A stretch of 64,000 bases of DNA from Vanessa cardui (GCF_905220365.1 NC_061140.1:3040501-3104500), one strand, 5' to 3'; shown: positions 45,340-57,949, numbered from the stretch's first letter. Numbers and translations are program-made. Notes: generated by a model from the sequence alone, not told the origin.

Positions 45340-45432
45340 GGTGAAAAGAGCGACACGTCTGTATAGCAACAGGCCTCGGCCGGCAGTGTCTGTACGAGGC
45401 GCTCACGCACACATGCTTACGCATTTTGGTCG
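45340..45432. other. GC-rich block at the right end of the TTAA element
   Basis: GGCCTCGGCCGGCAGTGTCT and GAGGCGCTCACGCACACATG, about 330 bp from the right terminus. Placement roughly mirrors the left block, but the sequences are not clear inverted copies. Confidence 0.5.
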
Positions 45433-45769
45433 AAAATAAGAAAATCTGATTTAAAAAAAATCTATTGATTTTACTAAATAATTAAGATAATAAATTTTTA
45501 GTATATTGTTTGTAGAATAATCTGACAAAAGACCAAAATTATTGAAGGTAAATAAGTGTAGTTAAAAAACAAAAAAAGACTTTTTTAGAGGTAACTTTGC
45601 GATTTTTTTCTATCGTACCAAATTAATTACATCATGTTTTCAACACAATTAATAACTAGCATCTATCCTGAAGATTAACATATATTTTTTTCATTTGGTT
45701 TATTGCATTGGATTATATACTTTTTGGCATTTTAAAACTTGCATTTAGCTCATGTAGTCCCCTTAAGAA

Positions 45770-47335
45770 TACGATGAATATTTATTGGATGCAAGTTTGG
45801 ACACCACGAAAAAAACATTCTAATTCTTTATAAAAAGTACTACGTCAATGCCGTAAAGACAAGATAAAATCAAAAATCTATTTTAATGTTGAAAAAAGTA
45901 ACGTCGTTCCGAAAACACAACACGGTTTTGTGAAGAACCAGCGAATGAAACTTTTTCTTAAATTTCATATTTTACAAGTAAGTATTGATTATATGACATT
46001 ATTGTTAAAAAGTAATATGTATTCAGGAGCTCCGTACCTAAATAGACTCTTTGTCTGTACTATATTTAGTCTTCGTTAGAAAAGAGAACAAAAACTATGA
46101 AACAATATCACATTAATGTCATTCTGTCATAAAGGTATACGCACTTAACACCTATTTGTTGTGTCTTGAGACATGCGTAATGCAATATGATCCTCTATAA
46201 GCTGAAGATTTAGGGTTCCGTGGTCATATGAAAAATATAAGTTACATAATAAAATGTTGAAAGGGTTAATCTAGTAATATAGAGTACAGTTTTATCTTCA
46301 GATAAGGTAATACTAAACGTACTTGAATATATACACATATATATCATAGTTATTACTACATTTACAAAATTATCACTATATATTTTTAAATAAATTTCCC
46401 CGTCGCGTCTCCCTGTCTAGCTGAACGCTATAAACTCCATACTGATTTTATACGGCTCAACAATGGATGAGGATTTATGACGAAATTTTAAGTTAATTCA
46501 TTAGGGTTTTGTGTTAATTGTCTGAAATGTAGCGATGATTGTTAAAGATGTCGACAAAATCAGCTGACTGAGAAATTCACCGACGTGCGTAGCGTAAACC
46601 AATATTAGTGTATGTATTGCGATACAATCAGTCTATTCAGACCCTTTTTTCTACCCATACTTATCCGAGATGGGTAGTTAATTTTCAATATATGTAAAAT
46701 AAGTAATATATCTATCTATCAGCAATTCGGTGTCTAGTTTAGTCCCAAACTTACTTGGCATTTGACACTCTAGTTGGAGGAAGCTAGGAAAAATTGAATT
46801 ATATTTAAAGTCAGTTAGTAATTTTGAATGATAATTATTTATTTGCCAGTAAATTAAATAATCACATTTCTTGATAGGTATTAACGAATAATTGAAGTTT
46901 GATTTCGAATCAACACAAAACTCATATCATTAATCAAAATAAATATCTTACTAAAATATTTTTAGGCTATGGTTTTGTGATTTGATAAATTACTATATCT
47001 TTCTGCTTTATTAAAACAATGACATATTCGAAGTATGTAACATAGGTCAGCTAAAAATTTTGTTTTGGTGTACGGGACCCCTGTAACAAGATGTGTGCTC
47101 AGGTTTTTTAAAATAATCTCTGATTTATGAAAGCATTGACGTCACTGGCGACGATTATGTACATAAGTAATACCGTGGCGTCTGTGATTTTGTGTGTTTA
47201 ATTTATTATATTCGCCTTAAAAGAGCTAATAAGGGTTATAATTTTTTCGCTATTCCAGTATGAAGTAGTATTTACAAAGTAATGTGTGTTTAATCTAAAT
47301 AAAGAAATATGGTCTGTTTAGGGCAGTCTGATTAA
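45770..47335. other. AT-rich sequence with old repeat debris
   Basis: 46390-46510 (CCGTCGCGTCTCCCTGTCTA) looks repeat-derived. No gene supported. Confidence 0.4.
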
Positions 47336-47512
47336 TGTCTCGTATGGTCTAGTGGCTAGAATATTGGCTTTCACCCAGGAGGTCGCGGGACACGGTAGTA
47401 TTCGTAAGCGAACTCGTCCAAAGAAACGGAGAAGGTACTGCTGGTTTTTTTAGTGGGTATTCTGGTGTACCGGGGCGCACTTGGCGCTCAGGGCACCAGC
47501 TAGTATAATATA
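47336..47512 (+). repeat. tRNA-Glu-derived SINE
   Basis: The head CGTATGGTCTAGTGGCTAGA plus GGCTTTCACCCAGGAGG follows the D arm and anticodon arm of tRNA-Glu (anticodon TTC within CTTTCACC). The T arm has decayed (GTCGCGGGACACGG instead of a B box), so it is not a working tRNA. The body, with CTGGTTTTTTTAGTGGG and GTACCGGGGCGCACTTGG, recurs inverted at 17165-17340. Confidence 0.65.
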
Positions 47513-47514
47513 CA

Positions 47515-47524
47515 CCCCCCCCCC
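47515..47524. repeat. C10 homopolymer
   Basis: Ten C in a row in AT-rich DNA just after the SINE; also a likely base-calling weak point. Confidence 0.8.
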
Positions 47525-47664
47525 TGAATTTTCCAGCAAGAACAAAAAAAGGACAAAGGATCTGATTTGATATTACTTCACGGATTACAGTTATATGACT
47601 CTGCTCACTTGTAATTTTAACGACCAACATCCGGTCAAAAACAGAATGTTTAATAACTATATTA

Positions 47665-47712
47665 AGTGAAGCTACCACCGGTTCGGAAAGTAGATTCTAC
47701 CGAGAATAACTG
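47665..47712 (+). repeat. Family B fragment
   Basis: TTAAGTGAAGCTACCACCGG, then TTCGGAAAGTAGATTCTACC; about 48 bp. Confidence 0.7.
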
Positions 47713-48021
47713 ACTAAATGAATCATGTTATAATTTTCGAAATTCCAATTGCTTTCTATTGGTGTAAAATTATAAGAAAAGTTGAGCTAGTTGGATGAAT
47801 AAATATCATAAAATGTATAACATTTTTAATAATGGGTCCGAACCACAGACTAGCTTTGTGTCTGTTGTTCATACGTGTGAACTGTTCATGTGCCAAGTGA
47901 CGTGAGAATGACGTCACATGTCTCGAGAGTTAAGACTATTTGTTAATTACTTACGTCTTCACGTAAACAATTTATTAAAAGATTGATTGATAAAACAATG
48001 ATCGTGTTTTTAGTTTTATGG

Positions 48022-48302
48022 TATAGGTTGGCGGACGAGCATATGGGCCACCTGATGGTAAGTGCTCACCATCACCCATAGACAATGACGCTGTAAGAAA
48101 TATTAACTATTCCTTACAACGTCAATGTGCTACCAACCTTGGGAACTAAGATGTTAGGTCCCTTGTGCCTGTAGTTACACTGGCTCACTCACCCTTCAAA
48201 CCGGAACACAACAATACTGAGTACTGATATTTTGCGGTAGAATAACTGATGAGTGGGTGGTACCTACCCAGACGGGCTAGCACAAAGCCCTACCACCAAG
48301 TA
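48022..48302 (-). repeat. Family C dispersed repeat, full length
   Basis: The reverse complement of 31776-32060 with few changes, from GGCGGACGAGCATATGGGCC to CTACCACCAAGTAA. Confidence 0.85.
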
Positions 48303-48865
48303 ACTTTTGTCTTTCAAATGACAAATCAATGAAACAGAAAGAGAGAAATATATGTTTAACTAAACACCCCTTAAGTCGAAGGTTTCCCCGTTTTTACGGT
48401 ACTAATAATAATAGTTATTTTTACATAAATCTTTAAACAATTTATAGGTATCTGTAGTACTGTTTTTTACACTCGTACCTCAGTTAAATTTTATTGCACA
48501 ACAGGATGTAGTCATATCAAATAGAAGTTTGTATAAATATTGGTATCTAAATAAAAATATTGCTTCATCCAATTCCACTCTGTAAAGTATTTTATTATTT
48601 TGTAAGACGATTGAAAGAATGTTTAAAAATAGTTTCAATGAAGCAAACATATAAGTTAAAAATCGTAAAGCGTTAGAGATTAATGTCTTGATAAAAGTGT
48701 ATACCTTTTATTTTATAAATTTTACGCAGATGAAAAATGCGTTGCGGATGGAACTTGACCGCAAATGAATATCAAACATATTTTATGATGTGGAGTTTTA
48801 TCTTTATCTCTGAACAGTTTTATTAATTGAAAGTTTGCGAACATTCATCAAAATATATGTATATA

Positions 48866-48980
48866 TCTATTCAAGTAGGTTCTCTTACAAGTACATTCGA
48901 ATTGAATGCGAAGTTAGCACCGGTTCAGATTGTTTACTTGTATTCTAACGAGAAGAACCAACAAGCAACTCAGCTGTTCA
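48866..48980 (+). repeat. Family B repeat, diverged
   Basis: TATTCAAGTAGGTTCTCTTA, GTTAGCACCGGTTCAGATTG and AACGAGAAGAACCAACAAGC. Confidence 0.6.
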
Positions 48981-49024
48981 GTACTTATTTTTATCAAGCA
49001 TGTACATGTAATAATTATTATATA

Positions 49025-49185
49025 CTAGCTGAACCTGCGACTTACCTAGTTACACGAAATTTATAAAAAACTTCTCTACACAAAGCTCTCATTTTGCCTC
49101 GAGGCTTGAATTGAAAAAAATAGCCCATGTCCTCAACCAGGATTCAATTTCCTTACCAAAATTCATACAAATCGGTCCATCCGCA
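49025..49185 (-). mobile_element. Possible Helitron 3'-end fragment
   Basis: The left edge CTAGCTGAACC after an A is the reverse complement of the Helitron terminus GGGTCAGCTAG/T seen at 22622, with one base changed. The rest contains AGCCCATGTCCTCAACCAGG and ACAAATCGGTCCATCCG, common old-repeat words. A Metulj-like SINE starts at its right edge. Confidence 0.35.
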
Positions 49186-49495
49186 GAGTCGAGATGACCC
49201 AGTGGTTAGAACGCGCGCATCTTAACCGATGATTGCGGGTTCAAACCCAGGCAAGCACCGCTGATTCATGTGCTTAATTTGTCTTTATAATTCATCTCGT
49301 GCTCAGCGGTGAAGGAAAACATCGTGAGGAAACCTGCATGTGACAAGTTTCATAGAAATTCTGCCACATGTGTATTCCACCAACCCACATTGGAACAGTG
49401 TGGTGGAATATGTTCCAAAACCTTCTCCTCGAAGGGAGAGGAGGCCTTTAGCCCAGCAGTGGGAATTTACAGGCTGTTGTTCTTGTTGGTTCAGC
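49186..49495 (+). repeat. Metulj-like SINE, full length
   Basis: GAGTCGAGATGACCCAGTGG, GGGTTCAAACCC, GTGAAGGAAAACATCGTGAG, ending CAGGCTGTTGTTCTTG. Confidence 0.85.
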
Positions 49496-49499
49496 TGCT

Positions 49500-50340
49500 T
49501 AAACTTCAAGAGGTAATAGAAAGAGTAGCTATTTCCTACTATTAATACAGATTATTTCCCTTGTGAAGTTAGACTTGTAAATAGTTTACAATAAAAGGAG
49601 GTTTAATATAAATATGTATTCGATTCAACGATATAAATCATCTATAAAAAGAATAGCTAGTAACTGTTATCGCGTGTAAAATATACGTTTTATAATTCGC
49701 CTTGAACGAATCAGATTTTTCCTAGTGCGTTTTTTATTACTGATTTTACGATTGCAGCTAAATTGATCATGTAAAATTTTCCATAGTCGACAGCCCTGTT
49801 GTTGTTCTTCAATGAAAAAGAACTTATGTTTCCAATGTGTATACGATAAACATGTTTAATGTAATGGAGTAGATATTGTATTTGTTTGCATTTTCATTTG
49901 ATTTAAGCGTTTTTAACATTTTATGTGTCATGATATCGAAGCAATATGCTTTTCAACGATATAACCGAACACATTAGTGTAAATTGACAGTGTAGTTGAG
50001 GGTGAAGGATTTTCTGCTTTATTTGTTGAATATTATTTTCCTCGTTGTTATTATTATTTCCTTCAGTTTAATTATGTAGTTTAAAATATACGTCTAATGC
50101 TTATTTACAGACTAGTGAGATGCAGGTAGTTATCTGAATGGTTTTCAATTGCAAATAGTTTACTATTAACAAAGCAAACTTAATAATAACTTTATAATAA
50201 CTAAATGATAGATTGTTTGTTTTGTATTCTGTATTAATGGGACGGTTCTAGAATAAGATTCTACGATTATTTTTTGTATAACTTTGACTATGGCAATGAA
50301 TTTGTGAATAATTCTGAATGAACCAATTAATAGCATCGGC
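49500..50340. other. AT-rich sequence, nothing recognised
   Basis: No supported feature. Confidence 0.4.
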
Positions 50341-50341
50341 A

Positions 50342-50394
50342 TGCTGCCCTTATGTTTGTGGTACTTAGATGTGCTGCCCTTATGTTTGTGGTAA
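50342..50394. repeat. 30-bp direct duplication
   Basis: TGCTGCCCTTATGTTTGTGG occurs at 50342 and 50372. The second copy runs into a family C fragment and probably derives from its TGTGCCTGTAGTTACAC segment. Confidence 0.8.
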
Positions 50395-50482
50395 CACTGG
50401 CTTACTCTCCCTTCAAACCGGAACACAACAATACTGAGTGTACTATTATTTGGCAGTAGAATATCTGATGAGTGAATGGAAC
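50385..50482 (-). repeat. Family C fragment
   Basis: CCCTTCAAACCGGAACACAA, TACTGAGTG and GAATATCTGATGAGTGAATG. Confidence 0.75.
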
Positions 50483-50489
50483 ATGAAAT

Positions 50490-50895
50490 ATAAATGTATA
50501 TCCAGTAGTAAGTCATGAAATGAAAACAGTTTTTTTTTATGATCGTTTATCCCAGCATTATTATTTAAATTTTAAATTAAATATCCAATAATTTATTTAA
50601 AAGAAAAGTCAAAAGTGAACGATTCTGATTCTTAAATGAAAAAGTACTTTTAAGGTTAACAGTTTAATTAAAAGTATACGTACGTAAGATACTTAGCAAT
50701 AGCGTGCTCCGAACATAGCTCGACTTCTGCTAAAATTGCGAACGGAGTTACGATAGCAAACTTAATTATGGCCTTTATAAGTTTATACTTCACTTGCTAA
50801 TTTTATAAAAGATTTAACTTTTACACTGAAAATACACGGCGAGAGAAATTAGTTCAGTTGTAATTTCACCAATAATATAACGGCTTTTATAATAA
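50490..50895. other. AT-rich sequence, nothing recognised
   Basis: No supported feature. Confidence 0.4.
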
Positions 50896-50897
50896 TA

Positions 50898-51165
50898 ACA
50901 ACCTGTTAATTCCCCACTGCTACGCTATGGCCTCCTCTCTCTTAAAGTATAACGTAAGGAACATATTCCACGCTGATTCAAGTGATAGAATTTTGTTGAA
51001 ATTATACACATACAGGTTTCCTCGCGGTGTTTTCCTTCACAGTCTAGCTCGAGATTTACAAATTAACTTAATTAAGCTCACGAAAATTCATCTTGCCGAG
51101 GTTTGACCCCGCAATCATCAGTTAATCTGCACGCGCTCTAACCACTGCGCCAACTCAGCTCCTAT
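50898..51165 (-). repeat. Metulj-like SINE, diverged, minus strand
   Basis: The reverse complement carries GAGTTGGCGCAGTGGTTAGA (A box) and ATTGCGGGGTCAAACC (B box with one change), and ends near ACAGGTTGTT at 50898. Confidence 0.75.
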
Positions 51166-51173
51166 TTCTTTTC

Positions 51174-51225
51174 AATACATGCCATACAATGTACGGTGAA
51201 ATACATGCCATACAATGTACGGTGA
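51174..51225. repeat. 26-bp tandem duplication
   Basis: AATACATGCCATACAATGTA plus CGGTGA occurs twice in a row, at 51174 and 51200, just outside the SINE head. Confidence 0.9.
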
Positions 51226-51229
51226 AATT

Positions 51230-52050
51230 CAGTCACGGTACAGTTTATGTGTTAGGATTTCGTGTGATAAGCGTCGAATTGTTTCCCTATGAGTAATTGT
51301 AATGATTAAAATAACTAAAATATTAATGAGTATTATTACCAATTATAATGAGTCTATGTGTGTACTGTGGCGTATTTCTCATACGAGTGTAATATTATAT
51401 ATTTATAATTCGTATTATGTATTATATTTACTAGTTTGTTATTAGGTTACAGTTTTTTTTTTATGTGTCATTTATTGTAGATAAGATTCATTTTCACTTT
51501 CATTCTACGTAACGGAGACATTTACTTTGTTTACATAATTATTGAGTATTTATTTCCAATTTATTTAATGAATTATAAAATACTAAAGACTGTATAGCTC
51601 TACTACACTAAAATCTCTATGGAACAAAGCGTCCGGAGTAGTTGCGATATGAACCAAAGATCATATCATAAATGAGCCAAATGAATAGCATAAATAAATG
51701 TCCCAGCATACTTACAACCCAAAAATATTCTGACTGACAGATGTAAGATAACGAAAATACGAATTTGACAATAAAATTGTATTATTTGAAGAAACTCCGC
51801 AAAGTCAATAAATCCCTCGGGGACAAGGTATCCGTCTCAATATCAAAATTCCGCAGACATTTTTTAAAAATAGCATTTAAAGAAACGGTAAAGAAAGCAT
51901 GATATTCAATACTTATATAGATCATAAATGTGCGTGGAACTATAACTTGATGACTTCCATACAAATATTCCATATTACATACATTTAAATATTGTTAGTA
52001 TTTAATTAAAATAACTTTGTAATTTTAAATGTTGAAAAAGACTAACTACT
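51230..52050. other. AT-rich sequence, nothing recognised
   Basis: No supported feature. Confidence 0.4.
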
Positions 52051-52055
52051 GTGTT

Positions 52056-52160
52056 TCTTGTCGGTTCTTTTAGAGATAATATGCATTCCGAACAGGTGGT
52101 AGCTCACTTAATATAGTTTTTCAAATGACGATTCGAAAGTGCGTCCAATAAGAACTTTCG
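52056..52160 (-). repeat. Family B repeat, diverged
   Basis: TTTCTTGTCGGTTCTTTTAG, GAACAGGTGGTAGCTCACTT and AAATGACGATTCGAAAGTGC. Confidence 0.65.
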
Positions 52161-52699
52161 TAGTGGATTTCATAAACCAACCAAATATGATGAGAAAATC
52201 AAACCCAAAACAACAAGAAAGTTACAATTTAATCAAGCTTCAAGAGTTGTTCATAATTAACGTAACGCTAACTCGAACAAGCAAATTCAATTTAAATAAA
52301 TAGCCTAGTCGAGTGGAACCATTCTCTTCAGGTAGCGAATTGTTATCTAAATGGACCGAAGATCTGATGAGGTTCCCTTGGTAAGTTGGCTGGTTTAAAT
52401 CCAAATTAGCATATCTAGGATTTCGAAGGGCTTAATGTGTGTAAGGAAATGGAGAATATTGCTTAATCCGAATCATAAATAAGACGGTACTTGGCATCCC
52501 TACCTGCTGTAGCTTCTTGTCTCATTAGGAGTAAATAGTATTTAGTGATTTCCATGTATGACTTTATATATAATATTCAAAAAAATGTCAATTATCTCTT
52601 AAAATACTATACATACTATATACTGAGCTATTTAACTCTCTGTGAGTAATTATGCATACCACCTATCCATCAGTACTTATGTCATAAAACAAAAAAGTG

Positions 52700-52855
52700 T
52701 ACTGTGGTGTTTCGTATCGAAATGTGAGTGAGCCAATGTAATCACAGTTACAACTACGTCTTAGATCAGACTTTGAGACTTTTAGGGCAAGAAGTGATTT
52801 TATTCTAGCTGCGTCAGTGCTATCTGGAAGTGACCTCCAATCAGGTAGTTATTAT
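52700..52855 (+). repeat. Family C repeat, degenerate
   Basis: TACTGTGGTGTTTCGTATCG, GTGAGTGAGCCAATGTAATC and AGTGACCTCCAATCAGGTAG. Confidence 0.5.
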
Positions 52856-52869
52856 CTTCCTTCATAAAA

Positions 52870-54335
52870 TGAAAAATTGGACAAGGATGTCTAAAAACTG
52901 AAACCCATTTTTTCCGATTTTCAACCAAGGCATACAAATTCATATCTCCGTATAGCCGTTTATTAAATAAATCCTTATTTACTATCGTTAAGGTTTCACG
53001 GTGAAGGAAAACTTTGAAATTTAACATTTATGTTACTGAAGAAATTATACAAGTTGTACGTTGTAACTTGTACGATGTCCGGCTCTCGGTCACAGCGGTC
53101 AAGCATGAAGGACATTTCCGAATTAAGTTGAGTATATTGTAGCGCCTATATATTCCCGTTGCTATAGTACGGAGATATAAGGCCGCATATCAAGAGTTTC
53201 TGGGTTTATTTATAGGTCTGTCCGATAAAGTTAGGCATTGAAACTCTACAACTGGCTGGAGTCTGGAATTTTAACGCCTGGACTTTCCGGTTGTATTGAT
53301 TTTGCCGTTTGATTATGAGAGTCCGGTAAAAAAGAGAGTATCTGTGTTGGCGCACAAACTTGTGCACTTAATCTCAAAAATCTCAAAGAGGATCTCTCAA
53401 ACTATGTGTAGTTGACTAGACTGCTTTGAGATCTGCCGCCGTGGAGGACTTTGAACAGGACGACATAATCATCACTATGTACAGTCAGAGTAAGAAAACC
53501 TTCGTCAGTTTTCAAATGAATTTCTTTATCAAGGCTCTTAGAACCATTTGAATCTAAATATCAAATCATTCGACGCAATATGTCACTCTCGATCGGTAAA
53601 GCAGATTATCGTTCATACTGAGCACACGAAAATAGATCTTAAGGTGACGAACTTTTTCTTACCCCGACTGTATTAGGATATCTAGCAATAATGGAATCAG
53701 TGTGTTTTCACTTTCATAATTCGAAGGCATGACGAATCCAACGCGAGTGAAAAGTGTTTAGGTTTACGTAACATAACGTACGTTACGTACTTTTCAAGTC
53801 ATGGGAGTTTACAATTTACAAACGTGCTCCTCGCGAATGTTTTGAAACAAAATCCAATTACTTTTTTTTTTATTTGGCCTGGACTTAATTTGAAACCTAA
53901 GGATTTTCAGCCCTATTAACAATAATTATCGTAGATTCGGCGCTTTCATTTTCGTTGACAAATATGAAAAGAATGACATTTTCAGATGGAATTTTTTCAG
54001 TAACAGGATAACTAAATTCAAACGGCAGTCATATTTTTATCGTCCCGATAAAAGTTTATTTATTGCGTTAGACAAAATCTCGTATGTGTTGAAATGAATT
54101 TATAGACAAAAAGGCACCATTTTTATAGGTTTCAATGTTTTATTTATGATACATATTTTTTTGTATGTAGTTTTGTGTATATAGCGTTGATTTTATATTT
54201 ATTTTAATTTATGAAGGTGCAAAATGATATGTGTATGTAAAACATCCTGATTAATATAATATTTTATTCATTTTAAATCCTTTTATTTTAAATAATGATG
54301 AAAAACTGAGCTTTTCTCTTTCTAAGTCTCGAACT
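52870..54335. other. Intergenic or intronic sequence
   Basis: 53080-53640 is less AT-rich and may be an old element; no frame survives. Confidence 0.35.
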
Positions 54336-54342
54336 TAAACTA

Positions 54343-54460
54343 AGCTGAGATGGCGCAGTGGTTAGAACGCGTACATCTTAACCGATGATTGCGGTTTCAA
54401 AACCAACCAAGCACTACTAAATATTCATGTGCTTAATTTGTGTTTATAATTATTGTTATT
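54343..54460 (+). repeat. Metulj-like SINE, 3'-truncated
   Basis: GCTGAGATGGCGCAGTGGTT, ACCGATGATTGCGGTTTCAA and CATGTGCTTAATTTGTGTTT, then it stops. Confidence 0.75.
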
Positions 54461-54469
54461 CTCTTTCTC

Positions 54470-57030
54470 TCTAAACCTCTCTTTCACACACCCACACATG
54501 AAAAAATTGTTTATAATCACGTTCTTAACACTTAGATTTGTTATACATTGCAAGCTAATATTCGGACGAGGAAATCGTAGCTTAGAATGATTATATTGAT
54601 TATTGAAATACATCTATAATATATTTCAAGTCGCCTAACGCTATTAATATACATATAAGATATACTTTCGATCTGTTAGTTCATTTGTTGCGCAATCGCA
54701 TTTTATTACGAAAGCGAACATTTTCAATATAAATCGATTTGATTTTGATTGTTGTGGGATGCGATGCTATTATAATTTTACAAGCCTGAATATTTTCATA
54801 GCCGCCAATCTGATAGTAAAATTTATTGAAGGGCTAAACTATATACTGCTTACGCTTCATAAATATAAGTCAAGAGTGAAGGCGTTATTATACGCGATTT
54901 GCAAAAGTTAACTATCAATTTATAGTATCAGTAATTTTACGAATATCACAAAATAAAACTGCTTTGTTGCTACGGCATGCAAAAAGTACTGTAGGTATTC
55001 TGTTAGAAGAAACTCGTAACTCACTGCAGAACATTATCGTGAAATATCAGAATGCTACATTGATTATAATAAAGATACATTTATCAAAAAGGCGTATAAG
55101 CCTAAGTTGCCTATCAGCTTATAACACTTAAAATGTGTCAGATAAGAAGTGAGTTTTACTAGAATTGCACAGCAGATCCATACAATATCATTTTTACAGA
55201 CTAACAGATGACATAAAGCATCTTAAAATCAAGAGGTGACCGTTGCAGCTTTGATGTGTATGCTGTTTATATGCCTTTTGAGTCGTATATTTCAATAAAA
55301 ATATTTTTTTGCCTTGAAATATGCCGTGATTGTAAATTAACTTTCTTTAACTTAATAAAAAATATAATTTAAAGTTTTGTTCGAAATTTACGTTTTGCCT
55401 TTTTCTTAAATTGCTTTTTTTTTGTTTCAATCCTAAATGGTTGGGTGTATTAAATTTGGGAAAGCTATCTAAAACCTCTGCTCAAATGAAAAGTAATTTA
55501 AACTAAATAAGTGACCTGGGCGTCGGAACTTTCTCACTAAATTCAAAAGAAGGCCGTTATCTGCCACAACGTATCAAAGTATAAGCAGCCTATTTAATAA
55601 TGAAAAATGAATGAGCTGACTTTATTATAGCCGTCTTTTTGAAACTAGAATAAAAATCGTCTCTAACTTTAATAGGCACTGGAGCAAAACTATGCTAGCA
55701 TTTATTTTCATCTGTGATTTAGTGGAGGACGCTGGTTGCAGGTGTTACGTCCTTTTTTATCCTATACAAAATGAAATGAAAGTTTTACTAACAAAAAGAG
55801 ATGGATATAATTCGAACTGTCCGCCGCGGATTCGCTCACGTTTTAAGGGTAGATCGTCAGTTGTTCGGCATGAAAGAGTAGCTTACTTCCTCGGAGTTAA
55901 GCTAGCTTTATATCAAATTGCATCAAATTCAATTCAGTGGTTCATGAAAATACAACAAACAGACAGATAAAGTTACTTTCGACTTTATAGTATTAGTTAG
56001 CATTTATAAATTCAGTACAGTATATTTTTCATTTAAATTTTATTTAAAACTTTTCTGTACGCTCGTAGCTCATACGCTGCACTAGAGAAAAAATCTCACG
56101 CCAAGTGAATAAAAGTACAAGGTGAATTTATTTTGAGAATATATTACGCGGTAAATAAATATTTATTATATACGAGTGCTTTTGGCGCCGGATGACCCGG
56201 TGGATTTTATGTTTATTTTAACCGAAGATCACGGATTTAAATATACGATCTTGTCTTGTTCCATGATTATTATGTCCTCATTTAGATATTTGTTGTATTT
56301 ATGTTTATGATTTTATAAATTTTTGGAACTGTTTCTGTCATGTAATATGTTTCTTTCGTCATACCTATCTTGTACCCAAAGATTAAATCGATTTCGTGAC
56401 GTTCTCATAAAAACATCATATAAGGCTATTTGACAATGCGGAAAATAAAGTGTCAATTATTGTAATCAGTATGTATTATGAGATTAAAAATGGTTATTTA
56501 TTAACGAAAGTTGAAAATAATAATTAATTTATTCAAAAATCCATAAATAAAAATATATTTTTTTAAAACGATTGTTACGTGACACAAAACGCTCCTGATT
56601 GGCCGGGCTTATGATTAAGTCACTTGCTTGTTAACCTTGCTTGCCTACTATATGTACCACAGATTAAATTACAGGCAAGTGACGTCACCGACCTCATTGT
56701 AGTGCCATATTATTACTAAAACTAGCGTTTTAGCACGCTATTCAAATATGAAAATTTTAATATGATATTTATCAGCAAATATTTACTATTTTTGGATTTT
56801 AAAAGAAGTAGAAGATTGCTGGTATGAAAATGCGATTTAATTGCCTCCCCTTATGAGCTTATGCGATGTTCTGATCGAAAGTCGTAGAGCGGAAATGATA
56901 CTTTCTTCGATTTTATAACATCGCAGTTCAGATGAAACTACGATTGCTTTGATATCTGAATGTTCGCTGACGTCATAATTGGATGGTGTCAATATATTTC
57001 GTGTATGGATGGTTTTAACTGAACAATCAA
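54470..57030. other. Intergenic or intronic sequence, nothing recognised
   Basis: About 2.5 kb. A 92-codon frame at 55692-55970 shows no recognisable domain. Confidence 0.4.
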
Positions 57031-57035
57031 TAATA

Positions 57036-57165
57036 TACTTCAAGTAGGCTTTTACAAGCACTTTTGAATCGTCATTTAACAAATTATTTTAAGTGATACT
57101 ATAACCGGTTAGGAATACAGATTCTACCGAGAAAAATGGACAAGAAACTAAGTTAGTAAAAGAGT
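57036..57165 (+). repeat. Family B repeat
   Basis: TTCAAGTAGGCTTTTACAAG, then CACTTTTGAATCGTCATTTA, and ACAGATTCTACCGAGAAA. Confidence 0.75.
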
Positions 57166-57689
57166 AATATTTTCAATTTCAAAAATGCGATTGACTTGTT
57201 ACATATCCTATAGTTTGGCTAGCAAATAAGACTGAAAATAGATGTCACTTGAAAGAGTTACATTATCGATAATTACGTTCGAGATTCAAAGTCAGTAGGT
57301 CTATTCTGGAACAATAATTCGAATCTCAGTGCAGAATACGAGTTTAAAACGACAGAATGTAAAATGTGACATTGATTATAAGATAAACTATCAAAATGGT
57401 GTATTGCTTGAATAAAGCTGATGTCAACGTTTCACAAGTGAGATACGAAGTGAATTTTTACAGAAAGTCACTGTTGATACATTGATCCGGCTAAATACTT
57501 AACGCTCATTGGGTGCCTATTTGTTATCGCCTGCAATAGACCAATGACAGTAAGGGAAATTAGTTAATCTGATGTTGACAAACGTTAAATTTGTTGATGG
57601 TCTTCGAACTTCTGTTTTCGAGTGCCATAATACATATGTACCGATGTTGTAAGTATGAACACATTTGTGAGTTGCAGCGGGACCATGAC

Positions 57690-57808
57690 AACATAGAAAA
57701 CTAATTATAATTTACATCGACTCGGCCGGGAATCGAACCTGGGACATCGGAGTGGCGTACCCATGAAAACCGGTGTACACACCACTCGACCACGGAGGTC
57801 ATCGTACA
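57690..57808 (-). repeat. Family D tRNA-derived SINE, head only
   Basis: The reverse complement reads GACCTCCGTGGTCGAGTGGT, a variable region, and B box GGTTCGATTCCCGG, then TCGATGTAAATT. Confidence 0.75.
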
Positions 57809-57949
57809 ATATCATGTTTATATATTTGTTTCTTTTAAAAACATCGTAATCATAAGAGAACTAAATACAGTTCTGACACGTGGAGGAATTATAATTTAAT
57901 TAATTGCGTGTTTGTAATGTGTACTATTAATAACAATGTTACTTAATGT

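Larger units (their letters stand above)
43538..45762. mobile_element. TTAA-flanked DNA transposon, non-autonomous (2225 bp)
   Basis: Both ends are flanked by TTAA (43534-43537 and 45763-45766). The left end GGGGACTACAGGAGCTAATT and the reverse complement of the right end GGGGACTACATGAGCTAAAT match at 20 of 22 bases. TTAA duplications are typical of piggyBac-like and Kolobok-like elements. No transposase ORF is present, so it would move in trans. It carries a GC-rich block near each end, a truncated Metulj-like SINE and a tRNA-like B box. Confidence 0.75.

Noticed and set aside
47336..47410. Functional tRNA-Glu gene
   Set aside because: The T arm and 3' acceptor strand are not preserved.
55692..55970. 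92-codon frame as a gene
   Set aside because: No domain, no splice signals and no composition shift; length is within chance expectation for the window.
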